NCBI RefSeq assembly: GCF_040812395.1
Contig: NZ_JBFNXH010000017.1
Coordinates: forward strand, 67,071-131,070
Source of the DNA: Paenibacillus_E sp040812395
Lineage (GTDB): Bacteria; Bacillota; Bacilli; Paenibacillales; NBRC-103111
Length of the DNA: 64,000 nt
Direction: 5' to 3'
This document shows, one piece after another, positions 17,900 to 25,816 of the stretch (position 1 is its first letter; each line of letters opens with the position of its first letter). Under the pieces are notes generated by a model, which was not told the DNA's origin, did not search any database, and was given only the letters and a program-made list of their open reading frames with translations. The position numbers were made by a program, and so were the translations under genes.

Positions 17900-18346
17900 A
17901 TGTCAGATGTGATATTAAAGCTAATTCCTAAAGACCCTGAATTTGTTCCAAATGAAACGAAATTAGGGAAAGCAAAGGATTGGATAAATCTCAACGTAAG
18001 TAATGAAAAAACAGAGTACATTGAGACTGATGAAGTACGTTTTATAGACCAAGGTGAAAATTTCGAAGGTGTCAGTTGCCCATTGTGCTTCAGTAAAATT
18101 GAAATTGATTGGTGGAGTGCAGCTATGGATAATGCTTCTGAATCCTCATTTCACAATCTAAGTATGGTTACAGATTGTTGTAATAAAGCTACATCTTTAA
18201 ATGATTTGAACTATAAGTGGAACGCAGGATTTTCACGCTTTTCAATTGAAATCATAAATCCCAAGGACGATTTAACTTTAGAACATATCGAATGTTTAGG
18301 GCAATTGCTGGGATGCCAAATTAAAAAAGTGGTTGCGTATTATTAA
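17900..18346 (+). CDS. Hypothetical protein with Cys-rich centre
   Basis: 148 residues; good site CGGAGGAAAAG. Possible metal site from SCPLCFSKIEIDWW and TDCCNKA. This CPxC...CC layout parallels the zinc-ribbon gene at 17125 and is common in immunity-like proteins of bacilli. The C-terminus ends in a predicted ferredoxin-like strand-helix (SIEIINPKDDLTLEHIE). Function unknown. Confidence 0.55.
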   Translation: MSDVILKLIPKDPEFVPNETKLGKAKDWINLNVSNEKTEYIETDEVRFIDQGENFEGVSCPLCFSKIEIDWWSAAMDNASESSFHNLSMVTDCCNKATSLNDLNYKWNAGFSRFSIEIINPKDDLTLEHIECLGQLLGCQIKKVVAYY

Positions 18347-18420
18347 ATAAAACATAATTTGATTTAGAACTGTTAATTCCAATAAATCATGTTTTGAACA
18401 TTCATTTAGGTGGGCTGAGA

Positions 18421-18846
18421 ATGGGTATAATGAAGAGAATCAGTATTTTAGCGGTAGTGATTGGTATTGTAGTCGATATGCTAGGAACTATGATTACGTC
18501 GAGTATATTCACTGTAATTTATGTATTGACCAATCATTTAGATATTTACAATATAAAGGCACTTTACAATAACAATTTGTATATTTCCTTATGTATGATT
18601 ATTGGTGCTATATTTAGTGTTTTAGGTGGGTTTGTTGCAGCTCGAATTGCAAAACAATCCAAATTGATGCATTCATCAATTATTGGCTTGGCATGTGAGT
18701 TGCTGGGTATCTACACCATTCTTTTTGGGAAAAGTATTTTACCAACATGGTATCATGTAATAGGATTCATTATTACTATTCCACTCACCTTATATGGTGG
18801 ATTTCTTGGCATAAAAGTTAAGAAGATGAAGAATATCGGAGCTTAA
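18421..18846 (+). CDS. Four-helix integral membrane protein, unknown
   Basis: 141 residues from the ATG at 18421 (GGTGGG 6 bp upstream). Four hydrophobic segments: ISILAVVIGIVVDML, LYISLCMIIGAIFSVLGG, SIIGLACELLGIYTIL and VIGFIITIPLTLYGGF. Basic residues flank the segments. No transporter motif. It is the last gene of the small-gene run. Confidence 0.55.
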   Translation: MGIMKRISILAVVIGIVVDMLGTMITSSIFTVIYVLTNHLDIYNIKALYNNNLYISLCMIIGAIFSVLGGFVAARIAKQSKLMHSSIIGLACELLGIYTILFGKSILPTWYHVIGFIITIPLTLYGGFLGIKVKKMKNIGA

Positions 18847-18926
18847 GAAGAACAAGGGGAAGTGCTCAATCATATAGATACCAAATGGATGGTTATCATG
18901 AAAGGTATCTTACGAAGAATGCTTAA

Positions 18927-19070
18927 GAGCTAGCTTATACAGGTATTGAATGTGAAACATGTCTTTTCTATTTTAGCAGTACTGGAATTACTGTCAGCGT
19001 CCCGAAAAGTATTTCAAATTTGTTGAATGCACATGGAAAAATCACCACTGATTCTAAAGTAAAATTGTGA
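18927..19070 (+). pseudogene. C-terminal fragment of an unidentified protein
   Basis: A 47-codon frame without a start encodes ELAYTGIECETC then STGITVSVPKSISNLL, AHGKITTDSKVKL and a stop. It reads like the tail of a larger secreted protein or polymorphic toxin whose 5' part has been deleted. Its presence behind immunity-like genes would fit a lost toxin, but the link is inference. Confidence 0.35.
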
Positions 19071-19090
19071 ATGTGAGGGTCTACTTTTCA

Positions 19091-19966
19091 ATGATAAAAA
19101 ATGTGCTTATCTTACCATTCATTTGTTTACTTTTAAATTCTTGTTCATTGAACCATTCTACCTTAGATAATGGGATATCAAAGAGTTTTGAATTAAGCAG
19201 AGAAGGGTTCCGTACAAAATTGATAAAAAATGAGCCAGCACCTCAAGAATATTCCATAGTTAGACCTCCAAAGGGGGGGTCGGAAATTAAATATAAATCA
19301 GGTGATTTAGAATTAAAAGCTTGGTTATCTGAATATCCTAATGACGGAAATCTACATCCTGCAGTTGTTTATGTTCATGGGGGATTTTCTTTTGGAGAAG
19401 AGGATTGGGAGGATGCAAAGAGGTTTCAAGATGCTGGATATATTGTTTTAGCCCCAATGTTAAGGGGAGAGAACGGAAACCCAGGGAGTTTTGAATTATT
19501 TTTCGGCGAAGTTGATGACGTTATTTCTGCTGGGAATTTTCTGTCATCTTTAAAAGATGTTGATCCTAAGAGAATTTTTTTAACAGGTCATAGCTCGGGT
19601 GGAACGATATCAATGCTCGTTTCTATGTTACCCTCTACATTTAGGGCAATCGCTGCCTATGGAGCTGCACCAGAGCAAGAACGGTTTTTAAAAAGTGGTT
19701 GGGATAAAGTTGCTCCTTTTGATGTGAAGGACATAAATGAAGTGACAATTCGATCACCAGATAAATTTATTCAGAGTATCCAGAAGCCCCTGTTCGTTTA
19801 CGTAGGTAAAAAAGATACAGATCACTTAAAAGAAAACTATAGCTTTGTTCAAACTGCAAAGAAAAATGGTAAGAATTGCGATTATATTTTAATAGAGGGT
19901 AATCATTTTACTTCGCTGGACAAATCAATTTTAGATAGCATAAGTAAATTTAATAATATGCAATAA
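19091..19966 (+). CDS. Lipoprotein alpha/beta hydrolase (dienelactone hydrolase/prolyl oligopeptidase-like)
   Basis: 291 residues from the ATG at 19091 (GAGGG upstream); in-frame GTGs at 19067 and 19073 are less likely. Signal peptide with lipobox LLNSC. The fold shows VYVHGGFSFGEEDW (oxyanion HGG), nucleophile GHSSGG, YVGKKDTDH (acid) and EGNHFTSL (histidine). It should be a surface-anchored esterase or peptidase acting outside the membrane. Substrate unknown. It follows the toxin-like fragment and precedes a terminator; no operon partner is evident. Confidence 0.8.
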   Translation: MIKNVLILPFICLLLNSCSLNHSTLDNGISKSFELSREGFRTKLIKNEPAPQEYSIVRPPKGGSEIKYKSGDLELKAWLSEYPNDGNLHPAVVYVHGGFSFGEEDWEDAKRFQDAGYIVLAPMLRGENGNPGSFELFFGEVDDVISAGNFLSSLKDVDPKRIFLTGHSSGGTISMLVSMLPSTFRAIAAYGAAPEQERFLKSGWDKVAPFDVKDINEVTIRSPDKFIQSIQKPLFVYVGKKDTDHLKENYSFVQTAKKNGKNCDYILIEGNHFTSLDKSILDSISKFNNMQ

Positions 19967-20020
19967 TTTTTTTAATTTGGGTAATTTTATATAAATCACA
20001 AGAATCAATATATCCCTTTC

Positions 20021-20060
20021 ACCGTCTCGATACATGTGGAGTGTGTCGTATCATTACATA
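20021..20060 (-). repeat. Dispersed repeat, copy D (degenerate)
   Basis: On the minus strand AATGATACGACACACTCCAC followed by ATGTATCGAG parallels copies A and C; translated it gives NDTTHSTC against NDTTASVC in copy C and ATDSTC in copy A. Confidence 0.4.
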
Positions 20061-20103
20061 GGATTATCAATTAAAAGGGGCGCCTGAGCCTTAGTTGTCA
20101 CAT

Positions 20104-20155
20104 GCAACAATAGCCCTCTGCCGCTTTTCAGCGATGGAGGACTGTTGCTTTTTAC
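20104..20155. terminator. Probable terminator
   Basis: Imperfect stem GCAACA...TGTTGC extended by CCCTC/GGAGG, followed by TTTTT on the plus strand. It lies between convergent genes. Confidence 0.5.
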
Positions 20156-20216
20156 TTAATCGTTAAGAAGATGAGTTAATTGCTTTCTTACAAATACCAG
20201 CTCGAATAAAATAGAA

Positions 20217-23200
20217 TCACACTAACACAGCGGGCTTTATTGTTGAGTAATCACCATTAATAAATTGGGAGTATATACCCTCAACTTCTCGCAAGAATTT
20301 TAATGCTGAGTCATAGACTCCAAATTCTTTGAGCAATTGAACATCTTTAATTTTGTATACCGAGACGCTCCAATTATCACCATTTTTGCGCGCAAGGTCG
20401 CTTTTTTGTAGCCTTGTTAATATTCGTTTCGTGATTCGAGGTGGAAAATCACTGTCCCAAAGTTCCGAAATCCCTAGATGCTCAATCATGCAAAGTTCAT
20501 CACTTAGTGAGTTGCAAAAATAATTACCTGATGCGGTATATTCAAACATTAATTCACTAAAGGATATAATGTTTAAAATCTTGCTAGTATCGTCGCCTTT
20601 CCCCAACCGATCGAGATAACTTTTAATCATTGGGGCAACAAAGGTCTGATTAAAGTGGTAAGGGTTCAACTCTTCGAACATTCTATACATATGGCCCTCC
20701 CACTCATAGTTCTTAAAAAAATATGGAAAGCAATCAGCATATAAAATATTTGTTTGTTTCTTAGAATTATGGTGAATTACTTGTTTTAATTTATTGAAAT
20801 TTTCTCCAAATATATCTTGATAGAATGTTTCTAATTCCTCTTTTTCACTGTCAAAGCAAATAATAAACGCATTACAGAAAATGAAGATTGGAATATTGAG
20901 AAAACGTATCCATTGCTCATCTTTAATAATCAGGTATTTATATACAACTTCGCGTAATTGTTCATTATTTTCTAAATAGGTTGTATAAACGTCACTTGTT
21001 AAGAATTGGTTTGCACGTAAAACTGGTTCGTCCCTATATATAAACATAGCTAAGCTTTCAGCACAAAAGCCTACAAGTTTGTTTAATAATAACTGATCTC
21101 CTTGAGAGATGTGTAACAGAATTGAGTGGATGAGATTAATTTCCTGTTCTGGGATATGTGGGGTAGGGACACATAATACTTCGATAAGAAGATTAATCGA
21201 CTCTTGTGTTTGTAAAAGATTATGAATATATCGCGGTATCGAAGTCTCCAGTACGGTTTTCAATAATTCTTTAATGGGGTAATAAAGACCACTATTTGTG
21301 ATAATTTCATCAATTTGCTCATCATCTAAATATGTTTCTGAAGGTCCTAGTAGCCAATTCTCTGCGTCTTCCTTAACACTTTCTAGAGTCTGTTGATTCA
21401 AATCAAGTTTGCCTTCTGATGAATTATTTGGTTGTACTTTTTTGTCAGGAGCCAAGTAGGGTTCTCTTCCACACAAGTTATATATTTTCCTCCCAAATTG
21501 TTTAGTATAGCGTAATCCAAATTGTTTCAGAAGTTCTGGAGCACTATTGATGAGCATATCTAGTTCAAATTCCATTCCAAATTCATCGAGAAAATCCATC
21601 TCCAAAAGAATCGTACTTTTCAAGTTACTCTTTATTTTTTTATAATAAGTCTTATAAAATAAAGAATACTCTTTTGGAAATACATTCTGAAATTTATGCA
21701 TTGCTTTATAGTGGTAAATACTAAAGGCATTTTCGTAATATTTGCTAATGATATTTTTCCCCACGAAAATCATCCCTAATTTTACACAACGTTCAATAAT
21801 ATCAGGTAAATTGTGCAAGTCCTTATACTGAGCTTCTAGATCGCCATGGCCCATAGTTAAGCAATATTCAGTTATTTCAGTTTCTAAAAAGTGGTACAGC
21901 AAAGGATGCTTTTTTGGCTGACAGCAACGAAGTAAATGGAAGAATCGGTCTAAATTCCCTCCATTCTCTTCAAAAAGATCAATATCCCAGTTCCAGCTTC
22001 CATCATATTCTAAGATACTGCCATTATATTCGTGATAGTGTACAATGCAATGTTGTATGATAAGATCTGTTATCCTATTACTGCAAAAATCGGATACATG
22101 CTCAAATAGAAATTGGAGCTGATTATAATAAACACAGCACTCTACGAGTTTCGGAACTAAGCTCTCGCAATTTTTCTCTAGGTATCCATATAAGAAATCC
22201 TGTACAGCGGGCATGTTGAATTTCAATAGTACTGCTTCGTATTCCTCGTTGTAAAAGGTCTTAATCATTGTTTTCTCAAGCTCTGCAATACATTCGTCAA
22301 TATTCTTAACTTTCGTATGGATGCTTGAAATCATAATATATTTTTCATAGCAGTGCTTCATACTTTCCAGATGCATGGGGGTTGACGAAATCAGCAAAAG
22401 TAAAGAAACAAATTGTGATTCAGCAGAGAGATCCATAAAGATAGATTCCCAAAATTCTTCTGGATTATCGAAATAGTCACTTAATAATTCGTAATATTCT
22501 TCAGGTGTGCAATTATTTTCTGATTCGTTATTTAAGAATAGCGCGAGTACCCTTGGATTGTAATTCTGATGGTGTACAATCCAATCAGTTTTCATAAGTA
22601 AATAGTTAACATATTCATACTCAAGATTTGATGCGTAGAGATGGCTATACAGGATACTAGCTTTCTCATCGTCCCCGTATTCCTCAAGCGTACATATTAG
22701 TGCATATTGGTCCAGCGTTTTTCTTAATAAGGGATGTTTTTGTAAGCCTTGCTGTAAAATGTACTCGCGGGTCGTCAGGATTAGGCGTTTCTCTCCGTGA
22801 AATTCTACTATACGATTAATGAGTTTATCTAATCGGTTTTCATCGTTTCGGCGTGTTTGTTCTCCTAAGAAGATACTCCCCCAAAAATCATCTAAAATAA
22901 TAACTTGTTGTTTTCCATCCTCCAGCATTGCATATACATCATGAATGGAATTGGCCCATACGAATCCATCTAGGTTGTTTGGTTGAAGATAAGCTAAAGC
23001 CAAAATATAGGCCATTGTAGTTTTGCCTACCCCGGGTTCTCCCGAAAGAACAATTACATGATTTTGAGAACACTTACGCAGAGCCTCATAATAAATCTGT
23101 GCAGGGACAAATGTTTTAGCAGCCTTAATTGCTTCCTTTAATTCTTCAGAGGATTCTCTGTAGGTAGCGCGATGCACAGATTCGACCAATACCTTTTCCA

Positions 23201-23648
23201 ATATATTCACATTGGGATACCATAGTTTTGGATACCTGAGTAATGTTTGTTTGTGTAGGGGATCTTCGAGAAAACCGTTCATATCTTTGTTACTTAGAAT
23301 ATCATGATTATTGAGAATAAATCCTTCAAACAGTTCAATAATTTGATTTTCTTCAGGTGGGGAAAAGTCCATAGAAACCCCTAATATATATCGATCAGGT
23401 TTTAATTTACGTACTTTGGGTAATTCAAGATTTTTTAGGTCACGATATAGTTTTTTAAAGTCGGATTGATAGCGCTTAACTTGAACAATGATTTTCAAGT
23501 CGCCATCAACATAAAAACCATCAATCCCCATATCACGTCCTTCTTTGTACATTTTCAATGTAATACCATCTTTTACTTGGATAATATCACATACTAACTT
23601 TTCAAACTCGAGGGGCTCAAGTAGTGAGTGGAAATCATATTTTGACAC
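20217..23648 (-). CDS. Mrr-type nuclease fused to nSTAND3-like NTPase (Avs-like defence sensor)
   Basis: 1143 residues, GTG start after AGGAGGGAATTCT. Residues 1-110 are an Mrr-type PD-(D/E)XK nuclease: FEKLVCDII (helix Glu), GRDMGIDGF (Asp) and IIVQVKRY (Q-x-K). Residues about 160-400 are a STAND-class P-loop NTPase: Walker A SGEPGVGKTT (about 203-212), Walker B VIILDDFWGS, and LILTTREYIL, the nSTAND3 pattern. The remaining 700 residues are helical-repeat-like and would be the sensor. Nuclease-STAND-repeat proteins of the Avs class recognise phage proteins, oligomerise and degrade DNA. It is a single gene on its own strand, shorter than typical Avs4 proteins, flanked by dispersed repeats and a dead integrase. 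Confidence 0.85.
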   Translation of the reverse strand: MSKYDFHSLLEPLEFEKLVCDIIQVKDGITLKMYKEGRDMGIDGFYVDGDLKIIVQVKRYQSDFKKLYRDLKNLELPKVRKLKPDRYILGVSMDFSPPEENQIIELFEGFILNNHDILSNKDMNGFLEDPLHKQTLLRYPKLWYPNVNILEKVLVESVHRATYRESSEELKEAIKAAKTFVPAQIYYEALRKCSQNHVIVLSGEPGVGKTTMAYILALAYLQPNNLDGFVWANSIHDVYAMLEDGKQQVIILDDFWGSIFLGEQTRRNDENRLDKLINRIVEFHGEKRLILTTREYILQQGLQKHPLLRKTLDQYALICTLEEYGDDEKASILYSHLYASNLEYEYVNYLLMKTDWIVHHQNYNPRVLALFLNNESENNCTPEEYYELLSDYFDNPEEFWESIFMDLSAESQFVSLLLLISSTPMHLESMKHCYEKYIMISSIHTKVKNIDECIAELEKTMIKTFYNEEYEAVLLKFNMPAVQDFLYGYLEKNCESLVPKLVECCVYYNQLQFLFEHVSDFCSNRITDLIIQHCIVHYHEYNGSILEYDGSWNWDIDLFEENGGNLDRFFHLLRCCQPKKHPLLYHFLETEITEYCLTMGHGDLEAQYKDLHNLPDIIERCVKLGMIFVGKNIISKYYENAFSIYHYKAMHKFQNVFPKEYSLFYKTYYKKIKSNLKSTILLEMDFLDEFGMEFELDMLINSAPELLKQFGLRYTKQFGRKIYNLCGREPYLAPDKKVQPNNSSEGKLDLNQQTLESVKEDAENWLLGPSETYLDDEQIDEIITNSGLYYPIKELLKTVLETSIPRYIHNLLQTQESINLLIEVLCVPTPHIPEQEINLIHSILLHISQGDQLLLNKLVGFCAESLAMFIYRDEPVLRANQFLTSDVYTTYLENNEQLREVVYKYLIIKDEQWIRFLNIPIFIFCNAFIICFDSEKEELETFYQDIFGENFNKLKQVIHHNSKKQTNILYADCFPYFFKNYEWEGHMYRMFEELNPYHFNQTFVAPMIKSYLDRLGKGDDTSKILNIISFSELMFEYTASGNYFCNSLSDELCMIEHLGISELWDSDFPPRITKRILTRLQKSDLARKNGDNWSVSVYKIKDVQLLKEFGVYDSALKFLREVEGIYSQFINGDYSTIKPAVLV

Positions 23649-23840
23649 AGAATTCCCTCCTAAATAAATTGAATCTACTACATTAGAAAAATAAACTGGA
23701 AACCCAAATAAAGGGTTTTAAACTATCTTACGTTATATTAGTATTGAATTCTAGTAAAGAGTTAGTTCCCTTCAGTTCCAGTCAGCAGCCAAGGTGATTG
23801 GAGTGACTGAGCGTCTAAATAGACCCCAAAATATGTTGAC

Positions 23841-23900
23841 GCTGCACACCCCACACATGTGGAATCGGTTGCAATGCTTGTTCGAAATGAAACAGTTGCC
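23841..23900 (-). repeat. Dispersed repeat, copy B
   Basis: On the minus strand it encodes VSFRTSIATDSTC, nearly identical to VSFRTNKATDSTC of copy A; the DNA phrase ACCGA(C/T)TCCACATG is shared. The distal CTVCG part has decayed. Confidence 0.5.
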
Positions 23901-24089
23901 GTGAAGCCTTATTAATATAGGTTTTTCAATGAAACAGAGGGTATAAATTAGTGATACAGCAGTGATTTTTTAGCCATTGGTGTAAAGTTGCTGTAAAAGT
24001 GTAACACCAATGAACCCAAATCAGCGGAAACCAATAGAAAAAAGCGTAAAACAGGGCGCATTTTGAATAAATTGTTATAGTCCTAAAGA

Positions 24090-24130
24090 AAAGAACCCGA
24101 ACGATGGTACAGCAATCGCTCGGGTTCTTT
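24090..24130. terminator. Bidirectional intrinsic terminator
   Basis: AAAGAACCCGA(a)CGAT pairs with ATCG(c)TCGGGTTCTTT around a 9-nt loop. Confidence 0.8.
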
Positions 24131-24137
24131 ATCTTCT

Positions 24138-24530
24138 TTACGATTTTTTAAATGGAATGATCAGATCGAACTTATTGGCAGCTTCTTTATCCGCCTTTGA
24201 TAAAACATGCCCATAAATGTTCATCGTTGTCGCGATGTTGGCTTGTCCCAGACGTTCAGAAATAATTTTTGCATAAACATCCTGGTTAATTTATAAGGTG
24301 GCAGAAGTATGGCGCAAATCACGAAATTTAATGTATTTTAATTTGTGTTTCTTTAAGAAGCCGCGAAACCACAAATAGGGGCTTTCCGGATAGAATGCTC
24401 TGCCGTACTGATTACAGAAAAAAAAGAAATGATCATTATCACGGGTTTTCTCCAATCCATCCCATTCTTGTGTGCAGTATTTGCGATATTCTTTTAGTTC
24501 TTCCAATACCGCGTCAGATTGAGTAAAAGA
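24138..24530 (-). pseudogene. Tyrosine integrase remnant with in-frame stop
   Basis: Encodes the C-terminal catalytic part of a phage-type tyrosine recombinase: EELKEYRKYCTQEW, KFRDLRHTSATL (Arg and His of the active site), then INQDVYAKIISERLGQANI and TTMNIYGHVLS (Tyr nucleophile). A TAA at about 24291-24293 interrupts it right after TSATL, where relatives have Leu, and the first 60% of the protein is missing beyond about 24530. It is the former integrase of an element that brought in part of this island. Confidence 0.85.
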
Positions 24531-24891
24531 TTAATAGAGTTGTTGACGGATTGGGGACGCGAAATCTTGCGTCCCCAATATTTATGTGAAGAAACTTTAA
24601 TTCATTACGAGTAGAATATTTAATGTTCGCATGGATAAAATGAACAGGGGTTAGACACCCCCACGCTTTTCCGAACCTTTTCCATGCAAGCGTAACAAAG
24701 CGAACTTTAATGCCACACAGTGATTATTGCGACAAAAAAGTGACACTCTCGGAAAAAGTACGACATTATTCGAGGAAAATGTTAGAAATATAGAGAATTA
24801 TACTTTCTTCCACTTTGCATAAAAGCTAGAATCTGATAGGATATAAAGAAATACAATAGATTTAGTGAGAATTAAAAGGAGGCACCTTTCC
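24531..24891. other. 361-bp gap upstream of cysD
   Basis: No gene. A weak promoter-like TTGCAT followed by TAGGAT lies near 24816-24840. No S-box, T-box or other riboswitch motif was recognised. Confidence 0.5.
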
Positions 24892-25815
24892 ATGCAAAAA
24901 CCGATGCTTGATTCCATACAAGAAATGACGCATCTGGATCAACTCGAGGCTGAAGCGATTTATATTATACGAGAAGTAGCGGCGGAATGTGAAAATCCCG
25001 TGATGCTGTATTCGATTGGGAAGGATAGTTCCGTGATGCTGCATTTGGCGCTGAAAGCTTTTTATCCGGAGAAGCCGCCATTTCCTTTCATGCATATTGA
25101 CACCACGTGGAAGTTTAAAGAAATGATCGAGTTCCGCGATCGCAAAGCGAAAGAATTCGGAATCAACATGATTGTCCACTCCAATCAGGAAGGGATTGAA
25201 CAAGGGATCAACCCTTTCGATCATGGTTCCGCGTATACGGACATTATGAAAACCCAAGCCCTGAAACAAGGATTGGACAAGTACGGATTTACGGCTGCGT
25301 TCGGTGGTGGAAGACGTGACGAGGAAAAGTCGCGTGCGAAAGAGCGGATTTTCTCGTTCCGGAATAAGAATCATGCATGGGATCCGAAAAACCAACGGCC
25401 GGAAATGTGGAAGCTTTTCAACACAAGAATTAATAAAGGAGAAAGCATCCGCGTCTTCCCAATATCCAATTGGACAGAAAAAGATATCTGGCAATACATT
25501 CGCAGAGAAAACATTGATATTGTCCCTCTCTATTTTGCAAAGGAAAGACCCGTTCTCGAACGCGATGGGCATCTCATCATGGTGGATGATGACCGCTTGA
25601 AACTCGAACCTCATGAGAAAATTGAAATGAAGAAGATGCGGTTTCGTACATTAGGCTGCTATCCTCTTACTGGCGGTGCCGAGTCGGAGGCGGATACGAT
25701 AGATGCCATTATCGAAGAAACGCTTGGTGCGGTTTCATCCGAACGGACAACTCGGGTTATTGACCAAGAAGCGGCTGGAAGTATGGAAAGACGTAAACGG
25801 GAGGGCTATTTCTAA
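24892..25815 (+). CDS. cysD: Sulfate adenylyltransferase subunit 2
   Basis: 307 residues; ATG at 24892 with AAAAGGAGG, not the upstream frame start at 24865. PP-loop ATP pyrophosphatase signature SIGKDSSVMLHL near 42-53, then HIDTTWKF, GGGRRDEEKSRAKER and GCYPLTGG, all CysD hallmarks. It forms APS from sulfate and ATP together with the CysN GTPase encoded directly after it (1-bp gap, an overlapping-type arrangement). Many Gram-positives use the unrelated Sat enzyme, so CysDN in this background suggests acquisition. No cysH, cysI or sulfate transporter is nearby. Confidence 0.95.
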   Translation: MQKPMLDSIQEMTHLDQLEAEAIYIIREVAAECENPVMLYSIGKDSSVMLHLALKAFYPEKPPFPFMHIDTTWKFKEMIEFRDRKAKEFGINMIVHSNQEGIEQGINPFDHGSAYTDIMKTQALKQGLDKYGFTAAFGGGRRDEEKSRAKERIFSFRNKNHAWDPKNQRPEMWKLFNTRINKGESIRVFPISNWTEKDIWQYIRRENIDIVPLYFAKERPVLERDGHLIMVDDDRLKLEPHEKIEMKKMRFRTLGCYPLTGGAESEADTIDAIIEETLGAVSSERTTRVIDQEAAGSMERRKREGYF

Positions 25816-25816
25816 A

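Larger units (their letters stand above)
23649..24137. other. 489-bp gap between the STAND gene and the integrase remnant
   Basis: Holds repeat copy B and a strong terminator. The phrase TTGCTGTAAAAGTG near 23990 resembles TGCCGTGAAAATTC near 2920, close to copy A, so more than the repeat core may be shared. No gene seen. Confidence 0.5.
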
